A stretch of 64,000 bases of DNA, from positions 868,001-932,000 of the forward strand of contig NZ_JACHJU010000001.1 in NCBI RefSeq assembly GCF_014203795.1, given 5' to 3'. Shown piece by piece: positions 23,957 to 31,995 of the stretch. The DNA comes from Streptosporangium album (lineage in GTDB: Bacteria; Actinomycetota; Actinomycetes; Streptosporangiales; Streptosporangiaceae). The notes under the pieces were generated by a model. The model saw only the letters and a program-made list of their open reading frames with translations. It ran no database searches and was not told where the DNA came from. Each line of letters opens with the position of its first letter. The stretch's first letter is position 1. The position numbers and the translations under genes were made by a program.

Positions 23957-26096
23957 ACGGTCGCGGCAGGCCGGTGGCGGGGTCGACGGCGGCGAGGAAC
24001 ACGTCGCCGTTGCCGGGCGCGGTGCCGCCGCCGGGGGTTCCGTAGGTCAGCCCGGTCACCAGCACGTTCCCGTCCGGGGTCGGCGTCGCGTAGAGGTCCG
24101 GCTCGGCGAACGGGTCGACGCCGTCGTCGCGTGCCGTGCCGAACTGCGCGGCCGCCTGCTGCTCCCCCGTGCCCGACAGGCGTACGGCCAGCACGTCGGC
24201 ACCACCTGCCGCCACGCCGACCCGGCCGCGGGTGTATCCGATCACCTCGACGGCGCCGCCGGGCAGCGCGGCCACGCCGGCGCCCGCGTCCGGAGCCGGA
24301 GTGGCGAAGGTCTTCCGCCACTTCTGCCTGTTGCCGGAGGTGTACGCCACGGCCAGGAGGTCGCCGTCGCTCTCACCGGTGGCCACCGCGAGTCCGGCGG
24401 TGGTCACCGTCACCGCGCTGAGCCGGTCGTCGCCGCTGCCGCCCACGGCGGACACCCACTGGGGGGTGCCGTCCACGCCGTATCTCGCGATCCAGCCGTC
24501 CAGCCCGCCCAGCGCCGGTGCGCCGGGCAGTCCTGCCGTGTCGCTGCCGACCACGGAGACGCCGGTGTCGTCCACGGCCACGCCGTAGGCCTTGTCCTCG
24601 CCGGCACCGCCGAGCTGGCGCGTCCAGGCGATCTGCCCGTCTGCGCCGATCCGGGCCAGGATGGCGTCCTTGTCGCCGCTGTTCGTCCCGGCGAACGCGC
24701 CCTTGGTGTAGCCGACCACGTATCCTCCGCCGTCCGGGGCGGCGGCCAGCCCGTAGACGCGGTCCGCCGCGTCGGCCGCGCCGAACTGGGTCAGCCACCG
24801 GACGGCGCCGCTCGCGTCCAGCCGCACCACGAACGCGTCGTCGGCGGTGTTGCCCGGATGGTGGCCGTCCAGGTCGCCCTTGGTGTAGCCGGCGGCCAGC
24901 ACACCGCCGTCGGGCAGGGCGGCGACGCCGTACAGGCGTTCGTCGGCGGCGGTGCCGAGCTGCCTCGTCCACCGGGTGGTGCCGTCCGGGCTCCGGCGGA
25001 TCAGGACCGCGTCCAGCTTGCCCGCGTACGGCCGGCCGTCGACGGGACCGCTGGCGGCCAGCCCCAGGGTCACCGAACCGTCGGCGTGCGCCGCCACGCC
25101 GCCCGCCCAGTCGGTGCCGGCGGTGCCGTACAACGGCGCGGGCAGCCCGGCCGGCGGGACCACGCTCAGCGTGGGGCCGAGGTCCGCCATGCCCTGCTCG
25201 AACGCGGGCGCCCAGACGCTCCAGTCGTGGCCGCCGTCCAGGATGCGCATCTCCGCCGAGATGCCCGGTGCCCGCCGTACCGTGTTGTAGAGCGCCTCGG
25301 ATTCGAAGTCGAGGTCGTGGTGCGCGTCGGCGGGGTCCGGGTTGGCGTACTCGTCGTCGCCCACCGCGATGAACAGCCGCACGGGCCGATCGGGATCCAT
25401 GCCGGTCAGCAGGTCCGGGTAGTTGAGCTCCTTGTACACGTCGTCGGCGAACTTCTGGTCGCCGAGGCCGAACGCGCCGTAGTCGCGGGCCGACGAGTCC
25501 GCGGGCGGCAGCGGCGTGTAGACGGCGGGGCTGAGGACGAGCGCGCCGCCGAAGAGGTCCGGGTGGGCCAGGGTGAAGCGCAGCGCGCCGTAGCCGCCCA
25601 TGGAGTAGCCGCCGACCATCCGCGCGTTGCGGATCGGCGCGGTGCGGTAGGTGGAGTCGACGTGGTTCACCAGGTCGCGGGTCAACGCGGTCTCCACCGG
25701 CCTGCCGGGCGCGTCGGTGCCGGTGTATCGCGAGTCCACGTACCAGCTGCCGCCTCCGTTCCAGGGCGCGTCCGGCATGACCGCGATGAGGCCGGGGATC
25801 CGCCCGTCCTGGATCATCCGGTCCAGCGTCTCCTTGACCCGGGTCCACGCCTGCATCGTGTCGCCCCTGCCGTGGAGGAGGTAGAGCACGGGGTAACGCT
25901 GCGTGCCGCGGGCATAGCCATACGGCAGGTAGACGTTGTACGCGATGGGTCCGCCGAGCGCGGCGGACTGCGCGGAAGCCGCGGTGATCGTGCCGGCCTG
26001 GATCTTGCCGACCTGCGCCTGACCCGGTACGGCCAGCAGGGCGACAAGGGCCAGAGCTGCCAGAACACCCAGCCCGCGCCATCGCGAAACGGCCAT
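23955..26096 (-). CDS. Secreted esterase fused to a beta-propeller
   Basis: A 713-residue exported protein. A signal peptide (MAVSRWRGLGVLAALALVAL, cleavage near AQA) is followed by an esterase-D/feruloyl-esterase-like hydrolase (about residues 40-330) with LHGRGDTMQAW, the nucleophile GYSMGGYGALRFTLAHP, and the histidine in DGGHDWSVWAPAF. Residues ~345-713 are six or so SBBP-type blades of the form LDGWIARYGVDGTPQW and ALPDGGVLAAGYTKGDLDG. The esterase probably acts on polysaccharide-bound esters outside the cell, with the propeller for binding. An 18-bp LacI-type palindrome precedes the gene, and a GH36 alpha-galactosidase remnant is nearby, both pointing to sugar-linked control. Confidence 0.85.
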   Translation of the reverse strand: MAVSRWRGLGVLAALALVALLAVPGQAQVGKIQAGTITAASAQSAALGGPIAYNVYLPYGYARGTQRYPVLYLLHGRGDTMQAWTRVKETLDRMIQDGRIPGLIAVMPDAPWNGGGSWYVDSRYTGTDAPGRPVETALTRDLVNHVDSTYRTAPIRNARMVGGYSMGGYGALRFTLAHPDLFGGALVLSPAVYTPLPPADSSARDYGAFGLGDQKFADDVYKELNYPDLLTGMDPDRPVRLFIAVGDDEYANPDPADAHHDLDFESEALYNTVRRAPGISAEMRILDGGHDWSVWAPAFEQGMADLGPTLSVVPPAGLPAPLYGTAGTDWAGGVAAHADGSVTLGLAASGPVDGRPYAGKLDAVLIRRSPDGTTRWTRQLGTAADERLYGVAALPDGGVLAAGYTKGDLDGHHPGNTADDAFVVRLDASGAVRWLTQFGAADAADRVYGLAAAPDGGGYVVGYTKGAFAGTNSGDKDAILARIGADGQIAWTRQLGGAGEDKAYGVAVDDTGVSVVGSDTAGLPGAPALGGLDGWIARYGVDGTPQWVSAVGGSGDDRLSAVTVTTAGLAVATGESDGDLLAVAYTSGNRQKWRKTFATPAPDAGAGVAALPGGAVEVIGYTRGRVGVAAGGADVLAVRLSGTGEQQAAAQFGTARDDGVDPFAEPDLYATPTPDGNVLVTGLTYGTPGGGTAPGNGDVFLAAVDPATGLPRP

Positions 26097-26115
26097 CGGG
26101 TCACTCCTTGGTCGT

Positions 26116-26133
26116 GCTGTAAACGTTTACAGC
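26116..26133. promoter_or_regulatory. LacI-family operator
   Basis: GCTGTAAACGTTTACAGC is a perfect 18-bp palindrome containing the central AACGTT typical of LacI/GalR operators. It is 20 bp upstream of the esterase-propeller start. No lacI gene is in the window, so the regulator is encoded elsewhere. Confidence 0.85.
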
Positions 26134-26302
26134 AGATAGGTCCGCATACGTGGACCTTGAGATTGTTTCCGGCGAGTTTCTCCGTCCGCACCGCCGATGT
26201 CAATAGGCACGTCTCCGGCCGCGGGTCAGATGCCCGTGCACCTGACCCGCGCCCCGTGGAGGCCGACATGGCCGGACGCCACCGGGATGGCATGCTGACA
26301 GG

Positions 26303-27043
26303 GTGGCCGAATCTGACGTGCGTCTGCGCATCGACGCCGAACTGCTGCTGTTCCTGCCCGCGAGCCGCCGAGGCGAGTGGCAGCGGGTGACACCCGACGG
26401 GACCTCGACGCTGGGGCACGTCGTGCAGTCGGTCGGCGTTCCGCTGCCGGAGGTGGGGTCCATGACCGCCGGCGAGGTGGTGGTCGGCCCGGCCTACCAG
26501 CCCGCCGCCGGTGACGTGATCCGCGTCCACGCCATGCCCCGCCCCCAGCGGGTGCCCCTCGAGCCCGGGCAGCTCGCGCCCCGGTTCCTGCTCGACGTCC
26601 ATCTCGGCACCCTCGCGCGGCGGCTCCGGCTGCTGGGCGTGGACGCGAGCTACCACAACGACATGGACGATCCCTCACTGGTCGTCGAGGCGAACGCCGA
26701 ACGCCGCGTGCTGCTGACCCAGGACCACGGCCTGCTGCGCCGCCGGGCGCTCTGGTTCGGCGCCTACGTGCGGGGCAACAGGCCACAGGACCAGCTCAGC
26801 GACCTGCTGGAACGGTTCGCTCCCCCGCTGCGGCCGTGGACCCGCTGCACGGCCTGCAACGGGGAGCTGGCGCCCGTCGACAAGGGCGAGATCGAGCGCC
26901 AGCTGGAGGCCGGCACCCGGCGCTCCTACGACGCCTATGGCCGCTGCCCGGAGTGCGGCCGGATCTACTGGCGCGGCGCGCACAGCGACCATCTGGAAGA
27001 GATCGTGCGGTCGGCGGTGCGCGTGGTCAGTTCCAATCCGTAG
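26303..27043 (+). CDS. Mut7-C RNase domain protein with ubiquitin-like N-terminus
   Basis: A 246-residue protein starting at a GTG (MAESDVRLRIDAELLLFLPA). Residues 1-90 form a ThiS/ubiquitin-like module of the kind often fused to Mut7-C. From about residue 95 the Mut7-C domain reads PRFLLDVHLGTLARRLRLLG, then LLTQDHGLLRRRALWFGAYV, with the acidic residues of a PIN-like nuclease, and ends in a zinc knuckle (CTACNGEL ... RCPECGRIYWRGAH). The domain is predicted to be an RNase acting in RNA processing; activity has not been shown for this group to my knowledge. It is a stand-alone gene divergent from the esterase gene. Confidence 0.88.
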   Translation: MAESDVRLRIDAELLLFLPASRRGEWQRVTPDGTSTLGHVVQSVGVPLPEVGSMTAGEVVVGPAYQPAAGDVIRVHAMPRPQRVPLEPGQLAPRFLLDVHLGTLARRLRLLGVDASYHNDMDDPSLVVEANAERRVLLTQDHGLLRRRALWFGAYVRGNRPQDQLSDLLERFAPPLRPWTRCTACNGELAPVDKGEIERQLEAGTRRSYDAYGRCPECGRIYWRGAHSDHLEEIVRSAVRVVSSNP

Positions 27044-27289
27044 ATGCGGGGCCCGGGCGCCCGCCGATCCGCGTGGGTGGACGGTTTCCGTCGGCCGGAG
27101 CGGAAGCCGTACCGGCTGACGACCTTGCGGAGTGGACCAGGACGGTCTTCTCTCGCCGGGCGGAAGCCGTGCCGATTCACGACCTGGAGAGGCGGACCAG
27201 GGCGCTGGCGTGGTCGCCCCTCGGCAGGTCCAGGCGGAGACCGTGGCTGAGCAGCACCGCCCCGGAGTGGCCCGTCCCCCGCTCCGCGT

Positions 27290-27565
27290 CGAGTCGGTGT
27301 TGTCGGAGGTCCACACCTCGTCGGTACGGCTCAGCATGCCGAAGTCGACCCGCCCGCCGCCCCCGGCGCAGCCTTCGATGCGGAGCCCCGGGTGGCCGGC
27401 GCGCAGCCGGCCGCCTCGGGCCGGGCGAAGTCGAGCACGAGCTGGTTGCGCAGGGTCGTATGGGACCGGTTGGGCTGGTGGATCACCCAGTCGGGGTGCG
27501 CGCGGTAGAGGTCGCTGTCGGGGTTGACCGTCTCCGGATGCCTGCTGGAGCCGTAGGCTCTCTCC
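27290..27565 (-). pseudogene. GH36 alpha-galactosidase remnant
   Basis: The minus strand reads TVNPDSDLYRAHPDWVIHQP and RSHTTLRNQLVLDFARPEAA, then in the other frame GLRIEGCAGGGGRVDFGMLS and TDEVWTSDNTDS. These are two blocks around the active site of GH36 alpha-galactosidases; the segment between them, which contains the nucleophile WDMNR, is deleted, and both ends of the ~700-residue protein are gone. It lies between the Mut7-C gene and the S41 protease. The bases 27044-27289 show no other gene. Confidence 0.7.
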
Positions 27566-27675
27566 GCTGGGGCCCGAGAAGCGCTGCACGGCAGCCATCC
27601 GGCCCCGCGGACCGTCCGCGCGTTCCACGACCTTGGCCTGATAGATCGGGAATTGTCGCCGGAACACTACAGTCC

Positions 27676-28644
27676 ATGGCTATGAACTGGTCACCACAGA
27701 TTGAGGCGCTCTGCGCGCAACTGGTCGAGCACTACGTCTTCCCCGAGGTCGGGGCGGAGGTCGCGGAGCTCCTGCGGAAGCGGCTGAACGAAGGCGCCTA
27801 TGCCGAGATCTCCGGAGACGAGGCCTTCGCCGAGGCGGTGACCGAGGACCTCCAGTCGGTCAACGGCGACAAGCACCTGCGGCTGATCCACAGCATCGAC
27901 GAGGTGCCGGTCGACGATCCGGTCGACACCGCCCTGTACCGGGCGGAGATCTCCCTGTCGGGGTACGGCTTCGCCCGCGTGGAGCGCCTGCCCGGAAATG
28001 TCGGATATATCGACACGACGACGTTCTGCTGGCCCGAACTGGCCGGCGACCGGGCGGTGGCGGCGATGACGCTGGTGGCCGACACCGACGCGCTCGTGTT
28101 CGACGTGCGCCGCAACCGGGGCGGCTCGCCCGGCATGGTGGCGTTGATCTGCAGCTACCTCTTCGGCTTCGACGAGCCCACCCACCTCAACTCCATCTAC
28201 TGGCGCGAGACCGGCGACAACCACCAGTCCTGGACCCTGCCCTACGTCCCCGGCCCGCGCTTCGGCCCCGACAGACCGATCTACGTCCTGACCGGCCCGC
28301 TGACGTTCTCCGGAGCCGAGGAATTCGCCTACGACCTGCAGACCCGTGAGCGTGCCACGATCGTCGGCGAGCGCACCAGGGGCGGCGCCAACCCCGGCAC
28401 CCGCTACCGCGTCGGCCCGCACCTGAAGTCGGCCGTCCCCTCGGGCCGCGCCGTCAACCCGGTCAGGGGCGACAACTGGGAGGGCGTCGGCGTGGCGCCG
28501 GACATCGAGACGGCGGCCGAGGACACGTTCGACCGGGCCTACGGCCTGGCGCTGCGACACGTCCTCACGCTGGGCGAGGACGGCGCCCGCCGCGCGGTGG
28601 CCGCCGAGGCCCGCGAGGCCCTCGCTTCTCTCCAGCCGCGCTGA
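27676..28644 (+). CDS. S41-family (C-terminal processing-like) peptidase
   Basis: A 322-residue protein from ATG 27676 (or 27682). The N-terminal helical part (LCAQLVEHYVFPEVGAEVAE) resembles the interphotoreceptor-retinoid-binding-type S41 members. The S41 core follows: VGYIDTTTFCWPEL, DALVFDVRRNRGGSPGMVAL, the nucleophile in TGPLTFSGAEEFAYDL, and VGERTRGGANPGTRY, where a conserved lysine/threonine loop is normally found. No signal peptide or PDZ domain is visible, so it is a cytoplasmic or short form. Catalytic status is uncertain because the general-base lysine cannot be identified with confidence. Confidence 0.8.
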   Translation: MAMNWSPQIEALCAQLVEHYVFPEVGAEVAELLRKRLNEGAYAEISGDEAFAEAVTEDLQSVNGDKHLRLIHSIDEVPVDDPVDTALYRAEISLSGYGFARVERLPGNVGYIDTTTFCWPELAGDRAVAAMTLVADTDALVFDVRRNRGGSPGMVALICSYLFGFDEPTHLNSIYWRETGDNHQSWTLPYVPGPRFGPDRPIYVLTGPLTFSGAEEFAYDLQTRERATIVGERTRGGANPGTRYRVGPHLKSAVPSGRAVNPVRGDNWEGVGVAPDIETAAEDTFDRAYGLALRHVLTLGEDGARRAVAAEAREALASLQPR

Positions 28645-28719
28645 CCCGCGAGGTCGGGGACACGGCGGAAACGGGCCGGGCACCCGACCAGGGGAACCAC
28701 CCGCGCATCCGCGGGGCAG

Positions 28720-28832
28720 TCACCCGCCGGACCAGGGGGGCTGCCCCTCCCGGGCGTACACGGCGGCCAGGGCCGTGCCCAGGCCGCCGAACATGAGCGC
28801 TATCAGCAAGGTCCACATCCACGCGGCCGCGA
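28720..28832 (-). pseudogene. Small membrane protein gene, 3' half (split by IS copy A)
   Basis: The minus strand encodes AAAWMWTLLIALMFGGLGTA and then LAAVYAREGQPPWSGG before the stop at 28720: one transmembrane helix and a short tail. Joining it to the 5' half at 30681-30867, by removing the 28833-30680 element, restores one frame, ...ARKSLLL|AAAWMWTLL.... The ATG at 28836 that appears to start it is supplied by the IS end and is probably spurious. Confidence 0.7.
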
Positions 28833-28939
28833 TCATTGAGATCGTTCCAACTTGAAGTTGCTGGTCAGGGGCCTGGTGTGATCCGTTGAGGGCATGCTCT
28901 GGCTGGTGGTGGGTACTGATCATGGTGGGTGATCATCGG

Positions 28940-29803
28940 TCAGCGGGTGTGTTCGGTGATGGCCAGGACCATCAGCGCGCGGAGCAGCTTGGTGACGTGG
29001 ATGGCGTCCAGGCGGAGCTTGGTGAGGATGCGCCAGGCCTTCAACGTGGCGAAGCCGTGCTCGACGGGGGCGCGTTCGGCGCTGATGAGCCGGTTGACCT
29101 GCTTTTGCGCGGGGGTGAGGGGCCTGCCGCGGGTGGCTTTGCGGCCGGTGATGATGACCGGATTGTCGTCATCGTCGTCCAGGCCGACGAAGCCGAGGTC
29201 GGCGATAGCGCCCAGCCCGGCCTCGCGCAGGCGGGCGGTGAGGCGGTTGTGCCGGGCGGTGGTGATCTCCGATGCGCGACCAGGCCGGACGGCGGAGACC
29301 CACAGCAGGTTGCCGCGGGTGTCGGTGAGCGCCACCACGAGCAGCCCGTGGGCCTTGTGCTTGCCCGAGTAGTTCCTGCGGTTGTCGGCTCCGGTGCGGC
29401 GGCGGGTGCGGATCAGGGTGCCATCCAGCAGGACGACCTCACCACCGGCTTTGGCGATCTTCTTCAGGGCGCGGTCCAGGCGGGGTGCGCGGGCGGCGAG
29501 CAGTTCGACGGTCTCCAGCATCCAGCGTCGCACGGTGGAGGCCGAGACGTTGTTGGCGCCGGCCATGTCGGCCAGGCGCTGGTCATGGCGTAAGACGGCC
29601 AGCACGATGGTGGCGATCTTCCCGGCGGGCAGTTTCCGCCAGCGCGAGCCGATGGTCTTGAGATGAGCGCGCAGCAGGTCGGCCAGGAAGGTGAGGGTTT
29701 GGGTGGACAGCGGCAGCATGCAGGAGTAGACAGGCGAGGGCGTGTCTTCGGCGGACGTCGAAGCCTTCGACGTTGTCGATGTCGTGGTTTTGGTTGTGGT
29801 CAC
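28940..29803 (-). CDS. IS5-group (DDE_Tnp_4-type) transposase, copy A
   Basis: A 287-residue transposase starting at a GTG (29803). An N-terminal helix-turn-helix (ADMAGANNVSASTVRRWMLE) precedes the DDE catalytic core: first aspartate in VVLLDGTLIRTRRRTG, second in AIADLGFVGLDDDDDNPV, glutamate in SAERAPVEHGFATLKAWRI. The NYSGKHKAHGLLVVALTD block is typical of the IS5-like/HARBI group. It appears intact. Copy B at 49860 is a close relative, differing mainly in the N-terminal ~30 residues. Confidence 0.9.
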   Translation of the reverse strand: MTTTKTTTSTTSKASTSAEDTPSPVYSCMLPLSTQTLTFLADLLRAHLKTIGSRWRKLPAGKIATIVLAVLRHDQRLADMAGANNVSASTVRRWMLETVELLAARAPRLDRALKKIAKAGGEVVLLDGTLIRTRRRTGADNRRNYSGKHKAHGLLVVALTDTRGNLLWVSAVRPGRASEITTARHNRLTARLREAGLGAIADLGFVGLDDDDDNPVIITGRKATRGRPLTPAQKQVNRLISAERAPVEHGFATLKAWRILTKLRLDAIHVTKLLRALMVLAITEHTR

Positions 29804-29907
29804 ACGCCGCCAGGCCCCCGCCGGGGACACGCTCGGGATGTTTCACCCGGGCAGGGCCTGGCCAGGGGCTGCGGGAAGCGGCAGTGGGCGCAGTGGGCCG
29901 CCCGAGG

Positions 29908-30456
29908 TCAGGGGGCGAACGCGCCGCTGGGGGTCTTGCGCAGCCAGCCCCGCTCGGCCAGCCGGTTCAGCTTGGCCCGCACGCCTTCGACCTGCCCCGA
30001 TTCGGTGGAAAGGCTGAGCTGGGCGCAGATCGCCTTGCAGATGAGGGGGCCGTCGGCGGCGCGTACCGCGGCCAGTAGCGCCTGGTAGTCGGCGGGCAGC
30101 TCATCAGTGCCGGCAGCGTGGTGACGGTGCGGGATCAGCAAACCGCCGGGCACGGGCACGGACGCGGGTACGGGTACGGGTATGGGGCGCAGCTCTATCC
30201 CCTGGGAGGCCTGCTCTGCTGCCTGGGCTGGGGTGAGCATCACCTGGTAGAACGGCGTCGGCTCACCGCCGGGCTCGCCGGGTGCGTTGAGCTGCTCGGC
30301 GGGATCGTCGGCGAGGAGTTCCTTGACCACCTGCTCGGCCACACGCAGCCGGTCCATCTCGTCTTCGGTCTCGGCCAGTTGCTCGCGCAACCGATCGGCG
30401 TGCGTGCCCAGCGCGACCAGGCGCATGGTGATGCGCTCCAGCAGCGGTGACGACAT
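29908..30456 (-). CDS. IS-borne coiled-coil/winged-helix protein, copy A
   Basis: A 182-residue protein (MSSPLLERITMRLVALGTHA) encoded inside the insertion sequence upstream of the transposase. Residues ~10-50 form a heptad-like helix (LREQLAETEDEMDRLRVAEQ), followed by a Pro/Val linker (IPVPVPASVPVPG), and a C-terminal winged-helix-like domain with DYQALLAAV, CKAICAQLSLS and KLNRLAERGWLRKTPSG. Copy B encodes a clear homologue with the linker shortened. Its conservation inside the IS ends suggests a role in transposition or its control, or a passenger DNA-binding function. It is not a recognised transposase accessory family. Confidence 0.75.
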   Translation of the reverse strand: MSSPLLERITMRLVALGTHADRLREQLAETEDEMDRLRVAEQVVKELLADDPAEQLNAPGEPGGEPTPFYQVMLTPAQAAEQASQGIELRPIPVPVPASVPVPGGLLIPHRHHAAGTDELPADYQALLAAVRAADGPLICKAICAQLSLSTESGQVEGVRAKLNRLAERGWLRKTPSGAFAP

Positions 30457-30680
30457 GGCTTCCCCCGGCCGACAAGACAACGATTACCTGGCGAGATCAC
30501 CAGGACACGGACGATAACGACCCCAGGCCGGGCAGCGCAGACGAAAGCCGGAAGATCCACATTTGCCCCCGGCGGACGATCGAGACCCATGATCCCAGCC
30601 GTCTACCAGGAGAGAGCACACTCAACACCGCCAGGCCACCCCCTCCGACCTGCGAGGACAGGATGGAACTAGCTCATTGA

Positions 30681-30867
30681 GCAGCAGCGACTTACGAGCC
30701 CCGCGCAGCTCGGAAACCGACACCGGATCAGAGACGGGGTCGGGCCGGCGCAGCAACGGCGGGAGATTGCTGATGTCGTCGGACGGTTCGGCGTCAACCT
30801 CTGGGACGCCGACGGGCCCAGAACCAGAGCCGGACACGATCTCCGACATCTCGGGAAAGGTAGTCAT
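30681..30867 (-). pseudogene. Small membrane protein gene, 5' half (split by IS copy A)
   Basis: From ATG 30867 the minus strand reads MTTFPEMSEIVSGSGSGPVG, VDAEPSDDISNLPPLLRR and VSELRGARKSLLL, a low-complexity acidic/proline cytoplasmic part, up to the IS boundary at 30680. The membrane helix lies on the other side of the IS (28720-28832). The rejoined protein would have about 98 residues. Confidence 0.65.
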
Positions 30868-31150
30868 ACGCTCGCCCTCCAGCAAGCTGGCGCGCTTCAG
30901 GCCCAAAGCCAACTGTCCCGGCACGGTGCCGGAACTCCACTGCGCGCCGTCACGAGGGCGGCGAGCGCCGTCACGTACCCCACCGGCTCTGGAGTCCGGG
31001 AAAGTGCCGTGCCGACCGGTGTTCCACGGTTCTAGGCGAGCTGCTGATCAGCCGAATCAGATCCGGACTCCCGTCATCGACGGGGGCCAGCCGCTCTTCA
31101 CGCCCCAGGTCCAACCCTGATACGTGCAGTTCCGTATAACCGGAGCGGTG

Positions 31151-31183
31151 CGCGGTCGGTACAGATCACCTGTACCGACCGCG
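31151..31183. terminator. Perfect 14-bp stem hairpin
   Basis: CGCGGTCGGTACAG and CTGTACCGACCGCG form a perfect 14-bp stem around a 5-nt loop. It stands alone between the split membrane-protein gene and the next coding region; it looks like an intrinsic terminator without a clear U-tract. The flanking 31184-31438 contains no gene I can support. Confidence 0.6.
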
Positions 31184-31438
31184 TTACCGTACTTCATTGC
31201 GCAGACCGAGTTGGAGAATCGAAGTGGCCACTATTGTGTACCGCTCATTTCTTGGGCGCAGCCGCCAGCTTCGCTTGCAGGTTTAGTTGCTGAGCAACAC
31301 GACTGGACTGGCCGTGGAAGCTCTGTCTCCAGACATCCCGGCCGCTCTTATCCGCGCCGCCATCGCCACCGTGCGCTGGTGGCCCATAATCACCACACGG
31401 GCGGCCGCCTCAGCACGCAGTCGGGCCACCAAGGGGAT

Positions 31439-31650
31439 TCACCATCGCGCGGTCTGGCGGCGGAGCAGGTCGCCGATGGCGCCGCCGAAGGGGTTGGCGT
31501 TCAGGTGCGCGTACGGATACGGCGAGGCGGTGCGCCGGGTCTGCGGATTCCACGGGTAGATGTGGATGCGGGTGCCGAAGCGGCGGTGCAGCCAGCCGGC
31601 GGTGGCGCCGCTGGGAATCCGCCAGACCGCCGTCACCCTGGCCCCGGCAT
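31439..31650 (-). pseudogene. Unidentified coding remnant
   Basis: The minus strand carries ATAGWLHRRFGTRIHIYPWN, RTASPYPYAHLNANPFGG and AIGDLLRRQTARW before a TGA at 31439, with strongly coding-like third positions. No start and no family are recognisable. The plus strand from about 31640 is also coding-like, so this is probably the C-terminal end of a broken gene abutting the next one. Confidence 0.35.
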
Positions 31651-31973
31651 GGATCGAGCGCGAGTTCCAGTACTGGCACCTCTTGGCGCTGCCGCTCGGC
31701 CTGGAGGAGATCCCACTCGATGACGCCGAGGTCTCCGGGCTCGTACAGATCGGCCTCCATGACGCGATCTCGCTCGCGGCTGGCGACCGCACCGAGGCCC
31801 CGGCCCGCTATCTGATCCGGTCAGGAGACAGCCGCGAATATCAGGACGCGACGCTGACCCGAGACGACCTCGTGCCCGGCTACCTCGACGAGGACTCCGA
31901 TCGGCTCTACCTGCGGTTGTTCGTCGCCGCGCACCGCTACCTGCAAGGCGAGCACGACCGCCTGTTTTGGTGA
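31560..31973 (+). CDS. Hypothetical protein upstream of UDP-GlcNAc 2-epimerase
   Basis: A protein of up to 137 residues; coding bias is clear from about 31640 onward, with REFQYWHLLALPLGLEEIPL, VQIGLHDAISLAAGDRTEAP and YLDEDSDRLYLRLFVAAHRY. The N-terminal ~28 residues overlap an opposite-strand remnant, so the true start may be lost and this may be a truncated gene. It ends 22 bp before the epimerase in the same orientation and could share its transcript. No family recognised. Confidence 0.5.
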   Translation: MWMRVPKRRCSQPAVAPLGIRQTAVTLAPAWIEREFQYWHLLALPLGLEEIPLDDAEVSGLVQIGLHDAISLAAGDRTEAPARYLIRSGDSREYQDATLTRDDLVPGYLDEDSDRLYLRLFVAAHRYLQGEHDRLFW

Positions 31974-31995
31974 CCACGGAAAGGACCGACCGCTG

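Larger units (their letters stand above)
28833..30680 (-). mobile_element. Two-gene insertion sequence, copy A
   Basis: About 1.85 kb bounded by imperfect inverted repeats (TCATTGAGATCGTTCCA on the left; the right end, read inward, is TCAATGAGCTAGTTCCA). It carries a DDE transposase gene and a second minus-strand gene upstream of it. A related element (copy B, 49753-51547) has the same two genes and matching ends. Copy A is inserted in a small membrane-protein gene. Any target duplication is not longer than 2-3 bp. Confidence 0.8.

Noticed and set aside
23574..26390. A 938-codon open frame opposite the esterase-propeller gene
   Set aside because: It is the antisense shadow of the 23955-26096 gene; codon third positions and motifs support only the minus strand, and its product is Arg/Gly/Val-rich without domains.
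28833..28923. A 67-codon frame joining the small membrane-protein end to IS copy A sequence
   Set aside because: The extra N-terminal codons are IS end sequence; the membrane part belongs to the split gene whose 5' half is at 30681-30867.
30457..30680. A CRISPR-like or tandem repeat upstream of the IS-borne gene
   Set aside because: The similarity is only to the matching leader of IS copy B; there is no regularly spaced repeat.
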